Made by a program: the position numbers and the translations under genes
Shown here: positions 55,872 to 64,000 of the stretch, piece after piece
Numbering within the stretch: position 1 is the first letter of the stretch
How the letters are laid out: each line of letters starts with the position of its first letter
Assembly: GCA_022764045.1 (NCBI GenBank)
Contig: JALERU010000010.1
Location: 1-64,000, forward strand
Length of the DNA stretch: 64,000 nucleotides
Reading direction: 5' to 3'
DNA from: Clostridiales bacterium
GTDB lineage: Bacteria > Bacillota > Clostridia > Oscillospirales > Oscillospiraceae
The notes under the pieces: model-generated
Database searches by the model: none
What the model saw: only the letters and a program-made list of their open reading frames with translations
Told to the model about the DNA's origin: nothing

Positions 55872-56164
55872 GGGGTGATGTCCCTGGCCTTCATTTTTTC
55901 CAGCTCCGCCTGCTGACGCTTTTTGTAGTTCTCCCGGCCAACGGCCCAGTCGCCCCAAATCACTGTGTTGGCAATCACAAGCGGGAAGATGGTTTCCAGC
56001 GTAAGGGGCACCCTTCCGCTGGTGAGGATGAAGATGGTTCCCACCAGGACGCCCAGGGGGAGAATCCCGCCCCACAGGGGACTTTTGAGCCGTGTGCAAA
56101 GCAAGTGCTCGGCAAACAGGATAACTGCCGCTACGGCAAACCCGATTCCTAATTCAAACATCAT
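55868..56164 (-). CDS. Small membrane protein (98 aa)
   Basis: Three hydrophobic segments; overlaps DUF2089-like gene upstream and KTR gene (ATGA) downstream. Confidence 0.75.
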   Translation of the reverse strand: MMFELGIGFAVAAVILFAEHLLCTRLKSPLWGGILPLGVLVGTIFILTSGRVPLTLETIFPLVIANTVIWGDWAVGRENYKKRQQAELEKMKARDITP

Positions 56165-56460
56165 ACATGCTCCTTTTCCAGTTTGTATTTTTCGATGATG
56201 CCTTTGGCCGTCTCTAAATCCAGCCGCCCGTCCACGGCCAGGCCCTTGATATAGGCGGCAAAGGGTTCCTCCTTCTGCTGGTCGCCGAGCTGGATTTTTT
56301 GAATGAGCTTATCCAGCCGCAGCCGCACCGTGGGGTAGGAGACCCCGTAGCGCTTGGCGATCTCTTTCAAAGAGCCGGAGGAGAGGACAAAGTTTTTCAG
56401 GAAGGTCACGTCCTCCCCCTCCAGGGCCAGCAGCCACTGGGGGATTTGATCCAGGTCCAT
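56161..56460 (-). CDS. DUF2089-like HTH regulator
   Basis: LSSGSLKEIAKRYGVSYPTVRLRLDKLIQKI. Confidence 0.82.
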   Translation of the reverse strand: MDLDQIPQWLLALEGEDVTFLKNFVLSSGSLKEIAKRYGVSYPTVRLRLDKLIQKIQLGDQQKEEPFAAYIKGLAVDGRLDLETAKGIIEKYKLEKEHV

Positions 56461-56562
56461 TAAAAGACCTCCTTTCGATTGATTTTAACAAAATTAATTA
56501 TAACATGAATAAAATTAAAATCAAGAGAAAAATAAATGAAATTTTATTTTATCTGGGAAAAG

Positions 56563-56597
56563 AAACCGCACGCCGCAAACTGCGGCGCGCGGTGTGT
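56563..56597 (-). terminator. Rho-independent terminator
   Basis: Minus strand ACCGCGCGCCGCA GTT TGCGGCGTGCGGTTTCTTTT. Confidence 0.8.
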
Positions 56598-57071
56598 TCA
56601 GGGGCTGACGCTTTCGGAGGCGGTTTCCAGGGTTTCCAGCAGCTCTTGCATTAGGGTGTCTGCGGCGCCGTCCCCCAGATAGCCCAGGCAGTAGACACGC
56701 TCTCCCACATAGAGATGGCGGCGGTTTGTGACAACGAGGGGTTCCCCCGCCAGATGGAAGAGAAGCTGGTGGCTTCCGACGTCTCCTTCTGCCAGGAAGG
56801 GGAAGAGAGTATGGAGGCAGCGGTGATAGGAATACCTGCTCAGAATATCCTCCAGCTGGGCCAAGGCGCCCGAGTCGGCGGAGCAGTGATAACTTTTGTG
56901 AGCCTGCTTTAGGGAGCCGGAGGGATCGGTGTTGTCGATCCAGAAATAGCTATGGGTCACGGAGACATCCTCACCGGTCTCCAACGAGGGAAAGGGGATA
57001 GGCCACAGCAAGACGGCGGCCATCACCACGACCACTCCGGACAAAAGCAGCTTCTTCCAGTGTTGTTTCAT
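56598..57071 (-). CDS. Hypothetical protein with N-terminal TM/signal (157 aa)
   Basis: GGAGGG RBS; WKKLLLSGVVVVMAAVLLWPIPFPS; own terminator. Confidence 0.7.
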   Translation of the reverse strand: MKQHWKKLLLSGVVVVMAAVLLWPIPFPSLETGEDVSVTHSYFWIDNTDPSGSLKQAHKSYHCSADSGALAQLEDILSRYSYHRCLHTLFPFLAEGDVGSHQLLFHLAGEPLVVTNRRHLYVGERVYCLGYLGDGAADTLMQELLETLETASESVSP

Positions 57072-57191
57072 CGGGCGCCCTCCTTTCCTCTATCTTACCA
57101 CGGGCCGGAGAAGGCGCGCAACAACAGAAGAATGACAAATGCCTGACAAAGCAAAACCGCAGGCCGCAAGGGGAACCCTTGGGGCCTGCGG

Positions 57192-57524
57192 CTATTTTTC
57201 AAGGTTTTGTTCCCCCAGCCAGGTCAGAAAGCTCTGGGCCAGGGCCAGCTGTTTTTCATTCATGGGGCGCAATAACTCGGCCACGTCCTGCCAAGCGTCC
57301 TTGTGATGGCGCACCGCGCCCACCAGAAACTCGTCGGGGGTGGTGTCCAGGGCAATGGCCAGCCGCAGGATGACCTCGATGGAGGGGATGGAAACGGCCC
57401 GCTCAATGTTGGAGAGATATTTGTCCCCAATCCCTGCCAACTCTTCCACTTCCGCCTGCTTGAGGCCAAGCTGTTTCCGCCGCCGGGCAATCCGTTTTCC
57501 AATCATAGAATAGTCTAACTCCAT
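57192..57524 (-). CDS. XRE-family HTH regulator
   Basis: MIGKRIARRRKQLGLKQAEVEELAGIGDKYLSNIERAVSIPSIEVILRLAIALDTTPDEFLVG. Confidence 0.92.
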   Translation of the reverse strand: MELDYSMIGKRIARRRKQLGLKQAEVEELAGIGDKYLSNIERAVSIPSIEVILRLAIALDTTPDEFLVGAVRHHKDAWQDVAELLRPMNEKQLALAQSFLTWLGEQNLEK

Positions 57525-57608
57525 AAGGCACCTCACAGTCCGTTACGATATGGTATTATCCTATCCAATTTGGAAAATCGATAAACAAATTAAAAATCGG
57601 AAATCATC

Positions 57609-57637
57609 TTGACAAATGAATAAATAGAAGTTATAGT
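57609..57637 (+). promoter_or_regulatory. Promoter in the divergent XRE/Spo0A-C-like intergenic region
   Basis: TTGACA 57609-57614, 17 nt, TATAGT 57632-57637. Confidence 0.7.
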
Positions 57638-57647
57638 CGAATAATCG

Positions 57648-57998
57648 ATGATAAAGCGGGTGAATTACATGGTAGAACAAGTGGAAAAAATTTTGCAAGA
57701 GTGGAAAGTCCCCACGCATTATGTGGGTTATGGACACCTTTTGACTGCTGCTGAGCTTTATGAAGCGGGTGAGCCGTTTTCCCTTGTCCTTCTGTGCAAG
57801 GTGGCTGTGTGCCGCCACCGCAGGCTGTATCGGGTAAGGATGGCTCTTTACACTGTGCTGAAATACGTCAATACCACTCCTTTTGGCCGGGCATGGGCGG
57901 CGTCCCACGGCCATCCAATGGGTATGGAGGAATTCTTTCTGACGCTATTTACTCTGGCGGAGCAGAGGAAACAAGTGGAAGAAGGGGAGTTGGAATGA
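57648..57998 (+). CDS. Stand-alone Spo0A C-terminal-like DNA-binding domain protein
   Basis: VEKILQEWKVPTHYVGYGHLLTAAELYEAGEPFSLVLLCKVAVCRHRRLYRVRMALYTVLKYVNTTPFGRAW resembles the Spo0A-C pattern; no receiver domain. Confidence 0.65.
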   Translation: MIKRVNYMVEQVEKILQEWKVPTHYVGYGHLLTAAELYEAGEPFSLVLLCKVAVCRHRRLYRVRMALYTVLKYVNTTPFGRAWAASHGHPMGMEEFFLTLFTLAEQRKQVEEGELE

Positions 57999-58035
57999 AA
58001 AAGGGCGTGCCGTGGGATTCTCCACGGCACGCCCT
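57997..58035. terminator. Bidirectional terminator
   Basis: AAAAAGGGCGTGCCGTGG GATTCT CCACGGCACGCCCTTT. Confidence 0.85.
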
Positions 58036-58047
58036 TTGTGTTTTCGC

Positions 58048-59214
58048 TCACATGCTCTGCTTCAAAATGTCCAAAATCTCCTGGTGCTCCAGCACTTTGT
58101 ACCCGCTGTCCATCACAAAAGAGCCCTGGGCGATGCCTTCCAGCATGTCCTCGGTGACGCCCAGGTCGGCCAGGTGCATCACCAGGCCGATCTCCTTCAT
58201 CCAGGCCTCCATGGCGGCCAGACCCTCCAGACCGATCTCCTGGTCGGATTTGCCCTCGGGGCGCACGGCCCACACATTCACAGCGAACTTTTTGAACTGG
58301 TGGACACCATAGGGCAGAATGTGCCGGTAGTAGGGCAGGGAGACCGCCGACAGGGTCATGCCATGGGTGGCGTCGGTGTAGGCCCCCACCGACTGGCCGA
58401 TCATGTGGACCATCCAGTCAGTGGCCTTGCCCTTGGCTACCAGGGTGTTCAGGGCCCAGGTGGCGATCCACATCAGGTTGCTCCGGGCCTCGTAGTTTCT
58501 GGGGTTTTCAACGGCTTCCCGGCTGCTGTGGATGAGGGAGCGCATGAGGCCCTCCATGAGATAGTCGGAGGTGCAGTCGTCATCGCCGGAGAAATACTGC
58601 TCGGTGATGTGGTTCATGATGTCGTAAATGCCCGCCACCATCTGGTACTTGGGCAGGGTGTAGGTGTACTCGGGGTTCAGAATGGAGAATTTGGGAAAAA
58701 GCTCCTCCCCAAAGACCCGGCCGATTTTCAGCTTGGTCTTGTGGTTGGTGATCACCGAGCCGCCGTTCATCTCCGACCCGGTGCCCACCATGGTGAGCAC
58801 GCAGCCCACGGGGAGGATGGGGTTATCCACCTCCTCCATGCGCACGTAATACTTCTCCCAGGGGTCTTCCTGGCACCAGGCCGAGGCGGCCACCCCCTTG
58901 GCATAGTCGCAGCAGGAGCCGCCGCCCACGGCCAGCAGCAGGTCCACGTGGTTCTCCCGGGCGATCCGGCAGCCCTCGTTGAGCTTTTCCACCGTTGGGT
59001 TGGGCATGACCCCGGCGTCCTCATAGATCTCCTTCCCGGCGTCCTTCAAAATGGCCACCACCTGGTCATAGATACCGTTTTTCTTGATGGAACCGCCGCC
59101 GTAGATCAGTTGCACCTTCTTGCCGTAATGGGCCAGCTCCCCGGCCAGGGCCTCCAGGGCGTCGGGGCCGAAATGGAGCCTCGTGGGGTTGCTGTATGTG
59201 AAATTACCTAACAT
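58048..59214 (-). CDS. Iron-containing alcohol dehydrogenase (butanol dehydrogenase/YqhD-like)
   Basis: YGGGSIKKNGIYDQV; LAVGGGSCCDYAKGVA; DATHGMTLSAV. Confidence 0.93.
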   Translation of the reverse strand: MLGNFTYSNPTRLHFGPDALEALAGELAHYGKKVQLIYGGGSIKKNGIYDQVVAILKDAGKEIYEDAGVMPNPTVEKLNEGCRIARENHVDLLLAVGGGSCCDYAKGVAASAWCQEDPWEKYYVRMEEVDNPILPVGCVLTMVGTGSEMNGGSVITNHKTKLKIGRVFGEELFPKFSILNPEYTYTLPKYQMVAGIYDIMNHITEQYFSGDDDCTSDYLMEGLMRSLIHSSREAVENPRNYEARSNLMWIATWALNTLVAKGKATDWMVHMIGQSVGAYTDATHGMTLSAVSLPYYRHILPYGVHQFKKFAVNVWAVRPEGKSDQEIGLEGLAAMEAWMKEIGLVMHLADLGVTEDMLEGIAQGSFVMDSGYKVLEHQEILDILKQSM

Positions 59215-59545
59215 GTGATCCGTCTCCTTCTTGATAAACTTCTTTCGCCATCCTCAGAGCGGCCCAGGCCTTGGGCCAGCCGGCGTAAAAGGCGGCGTGG
59301 GTGAGAACCTCCGCCATCTCTTGGGCGGTAACGCCATGGTTTTTGGCGTTTTGAATGTGAAATTTCAGGGAGGAATCCAGGATTCCGCTGGCCATGAGGG
59401 CCGTGACGGTGACCATGGACCGGTCCCGGGGGGAGAGCTCGGCCTCCCGGGACCAGACCTCTCCAAAGAGTACGTCGTCGTTGAGCTGGGCGAACTTGGG
59501 GGCGAATTGCCCCAGCTCGTCCCGGCCCGCAGTTACCTTTGCCAT
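59204..59545 (-). CDS. Carboxymuconolactone decarboxylase (AhpD-like) family protein
   Basis: LSPRDRSMVTVTALMASGILDSSLKFHIQNAKNHGVTAQEMAEVLTHAAFYAGWPKAWAAL. Confidence 0.92.
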   Translation of the reverse strand: MAKVTAGRDELGQFAPKFAQLNDDVLFGEVWSREAELSPRDRSMVTVTALMASGILDSSLKFHIQNAKNHGVTAQEMAEVLTHAAFYAGWPKAWAALRMAKEVYQEGDGSHVR

Positions 59546-59625
59546 GATAAAGGATCTCCTTTCCGTTGTCAAATGAAAGCCGGTTTACAGACTAAGGCCG
59601 GTGATAAACTCCACCGTACTAGCAG

Positions 59626-60351
59626 TTAATTCTCATGATCTACCCGATACCGCAGCCAAAGGCTGCTCCCTTCCTTGGCTTCCGCGCCAAGGAGAGTAAA
59701 GGAGATCGCCTCGTCCGTGCTCAGGCCTTCCTTGGCCAGGAAAAGGGACTGGGTGTCAGGGTTCCCGTCGGCAGCGGGGGCAACCACCACGCTGATCTCA
59801 TCGCACATCCCCGCCTGGAGGAAGGACCAGTTGAGCACACCTCCGCCCCCCAGCATCAGGGTCTGGATGCCGAAAAGAGTTTTGAGCTTTTCCAGGGCCA
59901 GGGCATAGTCCAGGCTGTCTTGCCCGGCGATGAGATAGGAAATCCCCAGCTGCCGCAAAAAGGCCTTGTAATCGTTGCTGGCTTTCTCGGTGAGGACCTC
60001 CACCACATGGGCGGTGGTGGTCTCATAGACCAGGGTGTCGGACTGCCAGCCCAGCTTCCCCTTGGGGTCCACGGACACATAGTACATGGGGGCTTTTTTC
60101 GCCACGAAGTCCCCGGTGGGCACGGCAGGGGAGTTGGGGATCAGGTGGGGCGAGCGGTAGTGGGTGAAGTTATCGTCGGTGGTCACCCGGCCTGATAGCC
60201 ACCCCTGATGGTGGTAAAAAGGGGCCTCGCCAAAGGCCAGGTCGTAAAACAGGTCGCCCGCCGCCTCGCACTGGGGCAGGTCCATGTAGTTGCCCATGAT
60301 CTTCCCATCCAGGGAGGTGAGCATGTGGCAGAAAATATAGGGTCGGTTCAT
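59626..60351 (-). CDS. RibD C-terminal domain reductase (dihydrofolate reductase family)
   Basis: MNRPYIFCHMLTSLDGKIMG; LMLGGGGVLNWSFLQAGMCDEISVVVAPAADG. Confidence 0.88.
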   Translation of the reverse strand: MNRPYIFCHMLTSLDGKIMGNYMDLPQCEAAGDLFYDLAFGEAPFYHHQGWLSGRVTTDDNFTHYRSPHLIPNSPAVPTGDFVAKKAPMYYVSVDPKGKLGWQSDTLVYETTTAHVVEVLTEKASNDYKAFLRQLGISYLIAGQDSLDYALALEKLKTLFGIQTLMLGGGGVLNWSFLQAGMCDEISVVVAPAADGNPDTQSLFLAKEGLSTDEAISFTLLGAEAKEGSSLWLRYRVDHEN

Positions 60352-60360
60352 AGGGCCTCC

Positions 60361-61299
60361 TTATTTCAGCTTGCTGTATTTCTCTGGGTCCACCGGCTCC
60401 AGCCACTGGGTGGCGGTGTCCTGGCCGGGCACTTCAATGGCCAGGTGCTGGAAGGGGCTGTCCGGGGCGGCCCCATGCCAGTGCTTTACGTTGGGGGGAA
60501 TGTTCACCACGTCCCCGGGGTGGAGCTGGCGAGGGGGCCCGCCCCATTCCTGATAGTAGCCCCGGCCGGCGGTGACCAGCAGGATCTGCCCGCCTCCCTG
60601 GCTGGCCTGGTGGATGTGCCAGTGGTTCCGGCAGCCGGAGGAGAAGGTCACGTTGCCGATGACCACCTGGTCCAGGCTGAGCATGTTCAGATAGCTAACC
60701 CCGTCAAAATAAGGGGCGTAGGCGGTGTTTTCCTCCCCAATGGGGAAGAGGCTGTGTTCCAGCAGAGTGTTTCCATCCATGGTTTCCTTTCCTCCTTTGA
60801 TCCAGGCCGCCAGGGCCCGCTCCTCCCGGCACACAGCGGAGCCGTGGATGGCAAGTCCCTCTCCCACCTTGGCCCCGGGGCACAGGCGGCGGATGTCGGC
60901 TACGCTGTGGCCCAGGCCGCTGCCCTCGTGGGTGCAGAAGGGGAGAATGGTCTTGCCGGTGAAATCAAATGCCTCTAAAAAGGTGAACACGCACATGGGC
61001 ATGGTGCCCCAGTAGTTGGGATAGCCCAAGTAGATGGTGTCGTAGCCCGCCAGGCTTTCAGGGCAGGCTTTCAGCGGGGGCCGGGCGTCCCGGCGCTGGT
61101 CGGCCTGGGCTTGGTCAATACACTGGTTGTAGTTGTCGGAATAGGGGTGGACGGGCTCCAATCGGAACAGATCCGCCCCGGTGAGGGCCTGGAGCCGCTG
61201 GGCCACCGCCTCGGTGTTCCCCACGGCCAGGGTGCGGATCGACCCGCTGACATAGTTTTCTCCCCGCCGGGAGAAATAAACGATAAGCTGTGCCATCAT
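60361..61299 (-). CDS. Flavodoxin-cupin fusion protein
   Basis: Flavodoxin half (LIVYFSRRGENYV...YDTIYLGYPNYWGTMPM) fused to cupin half (HWHIHQASQGGGQILLVTAGRGYYQEWGGPPRQLHPGDVVNIPPNVKHWHGA). Confidence 0.9.
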   Translation of the reverse strand: MMAQLIVYFSRRGENYVSGSIRTLAVGNTEAVAQRLQALTGADLFRLEPVHPYSDNYNQCIDQAQADQRRDARPPLKACPESLAGYDTIYLGYPNYWGTMPMCVFTFLEAFDFTGKTILPFCTHEGSGLGHSVADIRRLCPGAKVGEGLAIHGSAVCREERALAAWIKGGKETMDGNTLLEHSLFPIGEENTAYAPYFDGVSYLNMLSLDQVVIGNVTFSSGCRNHWHIHQASQGGGQILLVTAGRGYYQEWGGPPRQLHPGDVVNIPPNVKHWHGAAPDSPFQHLAIEVPGQDTATQWLEPVDPEKYSKLK

Positions 61300-61349
61300 T
61301 GACCTCCTTGCACTGTGTGTTTCTTGTCCTTATTTTACCGCCAAGATTC

Positions 61350-61382
61350 TTGACAAGGAAGGATCGATTTTGTACCATGGTA
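61350..61382 (+). promoter_or_regulatory. LysR gene promoter with TACCATGGTA palindrome over the -10
   Basis: TTGACA 61350-61355, 17 nt, TACCAT 61373-61378; palindrome 61373-61382. Confidence 0.5.
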
Positions 61383-61418
61383 ATCACCAAAAGTTAGAAC
61401 CAAAGGAGGGTGCGCACC

Positions 61419-62324
61419 ATGTATAATCGCCAGCTCACCACATTCCTCCAGGTGGTAGACAGCGGCAGCTTTCACAAGGCCGCTGAGGGCCTGTACATCT
61501 CCTCCACCGCCGTCATCAAGCAGATCAACGCCCTGGAGAAGCATCTGGACCTCAAGCTCCTGGACCGCACCAACCACGGCGTCACCCTGACCCCGCCGGG
61601 GGAGGTGATCTACCGCCACGCCAAGGCTATCATAGATTACTCAGACAAGGCCGTCCAGGAGGCCCGCCTGCTGGCGGCAGAGGCGGACACCACCTTCTGC
61701 GTGGGCACCTCCATCCTCAACCCCTGTAAGCCCTTCATGGATCTGTGGTATCAGGTCAGCCACCGCCTGCCCGGCTTCAAGCTCCACATCGTCCCCTTTG
61801 AGGACGACCACCAGGGTATTTTGGGAGAGATTTCCGCCCTGGGAGAGAAGTTCGACTTTCTCATCGGGGCCTGTGACTCCCGCCAGTGGCTGGACCGGTG
61901 CAATTTCCTTCCTCTGGGGGTCTATCACCACTGTGTGGCCGTCCCCCGGGAGCACCCCCTGGCCCGGAAAGAAAAGCTGACCATAGAGGACCTCTACGGC
62001 CAGACCCTGATGATGGTCAAGCGGGGGGATTCCAGTTCTGTGGACCAGGTGCGAACCTTCGTGGAGGCCCACCCGGCCATCACCATTGAGGACACCCCCC
62101 AGTTTTACGACATGGAGGTCTTTAACCGCTGCGTCAAAACCCGCCAGCCCCTGATGACCCTGGACTGCTGGAGGGAGGTTCACCCTTCTCTGGTCACCCT
62201 CCCTGTGGACTGGGCGTTTACCATCCCCTACGGCATCCTCTACACCCTGCACCCTGACCGGGACACCTTGCGTTTTATCCAGCTGGTCAAAGAGCAGACG
62301 GCTAGGAGGGGAAAATCCACTTGA
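61419..62324 (+). CDS. LysR-family transcriptional regulator
   Basis: LTTFLQVVDSGSFHKAAEGLYISSTAVIKQINALEKHLDLKLLDRTNHGVTLTPPGEVIY; AAAGGAGGG RBS supports the ATG. Confidence 0.93.
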   Translation: MYNRQLTTFLQVVDSGSFHKAAEGLYISSTAVIKQINALEKHLDLKLLDRTNHGVTLTPPGEVIYRHAKAIIDYSDKAVQEARLLAAEADTTFCVGTSILNPCKPFMDLWYQVSHRLPGFKLHIVPFEDDHQGILGEISALGEKFDFLIGACDSRQWLDRCNFLPLGVYHHCVAVPREHPLARKEKLTIEDLYGQTLMMVKRGDSSSVDQVRTFVEAHPAITIEDTPQFYDMEVFNRCVKTRQPLMTLDCWREVHPSLVTLPVDWAFTIPYGILYTLHPDRDTLRFIQLVKEQTARRGKST

Positions 62325-62325
62325 C

Positions 62326-62374
62326 AAAATAGGACTATCGTGCTAATTTGTCCTTAGTACGACAGTCCTATTTT
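62326..62374. promoter_or_regulatory. 21 bp-arm inverted repeat, probable regulator operator and/or terminator
   Basis: AAAATAGGACTATCGTGCTAA TTTGTCC TTAGTACGACAGTCCTATTTT; arms match at 19/21; overlaps TTGACA-17-TAATTT. Confidence 0.75.
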
Positions 62375-62395
62375 TCCTTGAAGGAGGGAACCCCC

Positions 62396-63799
62396 ATGAA
62401 ACCCAATGAGCCCAATCCCCGCCAGAACCTGCTGGCCACTGCCCCCATCCCCAAGCTGATTGGAACCTTTGCCCTTCCTGCCATCATCAGCCAGGTGGTC
62501 AACTCCATGCACAACATCGTGGACCAGACTTTCATCGGCTGGGGCATCGGGGACGTGGCCATTGCCGCCACCAACATCGCCTTCCCCCTGGCCAGCCTGA
62601 CCACCGCCCTGGCCTGCCTCATCGGCATGGGCAGCGCCTCCGGATACAGCATTTTCCTGGGGAAGAAGGACACGGACTCTGCCCGGAAAAACCTGGGCAA
62701 CGCCGTGGTGCTCTCTGTGGCCCTGGGCTGCTTGATGGCTGTGCTGGCAGTGGTGTTTTTAGAGCCCATGCTCTATCTCTTCGGCGCCACCGAGGCCATG
62801 ATGGTCTATGCCAAGCCCTATGCCCTCATCATCGCCCTGGGGGTGCCCTTTGGCATCTTCTCCACGTCCATGGCCCATCTCATCCGGTCGGACGGCAGCC
62901 CCAGATTTTCCAGCGCCGTCCTGCTGTCCGGGGCCATTTTCAACATGGTCTTCGATCCCATTTTTCTCTTTGTTTTCCACATGGGGATTCAGGGCGTAGC
63001 TTTGGCCACCGTGCTGGGACAGGTCCTGTCCAGCGGTTTGGCCGTCTATTACCTGGTGAAAAAGCTCCAGATGGTCCGGCTGGAGCGGGGGGATTTCCGC
63101 CTGGCCCCGGCCACCATCCAGGGAATCGGCGCCCTGGGCGGCCCCATCTTCTTCAACCACATCATTATGACGGCGGCCCAGATCATCCTGATGAACATGC
63201 TGCGGACCTATGGCGCCCAGTCGGTCTACGGCAGTGAAATCGTCATTGCCGGCGCCGGGGCCATGGGGAAGGTGATGATCGTCCTCTTCAGCTGCATCAT
63301 CGGCCTGGCCCTGGGCTGCCAGCCCATCTTCGGCTTCAACTACGGCAGCCGGAACTACGACCGGGTCATCCAGGCTTACAAGACCGCCCTGCGTTACGGC
63401 ACCGCTGTGGCGGTGTTTATGTTCCTGGTGATGCAGCTCTTTCCCCGGCAGATCGCGGGGCTCTTTGGGTCCAGCGACCCGCTTTTCTATGACTTTTCCA
63501 CCCACTACATCCGCATCTACCTTCTCATGACCTTCGTCAATGCGTTCCAGCCCATTACCTCCAATTTTTTCACCTCCATTGGCAAGGCCCAACTGGGCTT
63601 CTGGATGGCCCTCATCCGCCAGGGCGTGCTGCTCATCCCCATGCTGCTGATCCTGCCCCGGTTTTTGGGGCTGGACGGCGTTCTGTGGGCGGGACCTCTC
63701 TCCGACGGCGTGGCCGCCATTGTGGTCCTGTCCCTGGGCTTCCGGGAGGTCCGCCGCCTGGCCCGGCGCCAGCAGGAAGAGGAGGCGAAGAGACCATGA
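62396..63799 (+). CDS. MATE-family efflux transporter
   Basis: IPKLIGTFALPAIISQVVNSMHNIVDQTFIGWGIGDVAIAATNIAFPL; QPIFGFNYGSRNYDRV. Confidence 0.95.
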   Translation: MKPNEPNPRQNLLATAPIPKLIGTFALPAIISQVVNSMHNIVDQTFIGWGIGDVAIAATNIAFPLASLTTALACLIGMGSASGYSIFLGKKDTDSARKNLGNAVVLSVALGCLMAVLAVVFLEPMLYLFGATEAMMVYAKPYALIIALGVPFGIFSTSMAHLIRSDGSPRFSSAVLLSGAIFNMVFDPIFLFVFHMGIQGVALATVLGQVLSSGLAVYYLVKKLQMVRLERGDFRLAPATIQGIGALGGPIFFNHIIMTAAQIILMNMLRTYGAQSVYGSEIVIAGAGAMGKVMIVLFSCIIGLALGCQPIFGFNYGSRNYDRVIQAYKTALRYGTAVAVFMFLVMQLFPRQIAGLFGSSDPLFYDFSTHYIRIYLLMTFVNAFQPITSNFFTSIGKAQLGFWMALIRQGVLLIPMLLILPRFLGLDGVLWAGPLSDGVAAIVVLSLGFREVRRLARRQQEEEAKRP

Positions 63800-64000
63800 A
63801 GCGTAACACTCGCCAGGCTATCCTGGACACCGCCAAGACCCTCTTCAGCCAGCGGGGCTACAACGACGTCTCCATCGGGGAGATCGCTGGGGCCCTGGGC
63901 ATCAGCAAGGGAAACCTCACCTACTATTTCAAAAAGAAAGAGGAGATCATGGAGGCCATCCTGGCCTCCCTCACTCCCACCTATCCCAATGACCCGCCCC
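63796..64000 (+). CDS. TetR-family regulator, 3' truncated by window edge
   Basis: MKRNTRQAILDTAKTLFSQRGYNDVSIGEIAGALGISKGNLTYYFKKKEEIMEAIL; ATGA overlap with MATE gene; open to window end. Confidence 0.92.
   Translation, partial: MKRNTRQAILDTAKTLFSQRGYNDVSIGEIAGALGISKGNLTYYFKKKEEIMEAILASLTPTYPNDPP

Overview
This 64 kb window is GC-rich chromosomal DNA. Gene content and order (walRK-yycHI, rimP-nusA-rnpM-ylxQ-infB-rbfA-nrnA-truB-ribF, a Spo0A-type domain, many 4Fe-4S proteins) suggest an anaerobic Clostridia member, probably Oscillospiraceae-like; that taxonomy is inference. Most of it is ordinary housekeeping sequence. The parts most worth a second look are: (1) a family of about 140-168 bp non-coding, multi-hairpin repeat elements (1509-1676, 13086-13225, 28066-28205). 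They share short terminal and internal motifs, but their stems differ in sequence while staying paired, and they have a possible alternative pairing. (2) A separate four-hairpin array in the infB-rbfA intergenic region. (3) A three-gene operon with ATGA overlaps: an RnfB-like tandem polyferredoxin, a pyruvate:ferredoxin oxidoreductase and an NfnB/GltD-like flavoprotein. (4) A frameshifted but otherwise well-preserved cysteine-rich KTR gene in a three-gene operon. (5) A lipoprotein with all class D beta-lactamase motifs. (6) A secreted or anchored serpin. (7) A stand-alone Spo0A-C-like DNA-binding protein divergent from an XRE regulator. (8) A lower-GC accessory cluster with LicC-like, CDP-glycerol transferase, methyltransferase and GT2-TPR genes. 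(9) Six copies of a larger dispersed repeat that generates spurious ORFs. I saw no CRISPR array, rRNA or tRNA. No database search was run; family names come from recognising motifs in the supplied translations.
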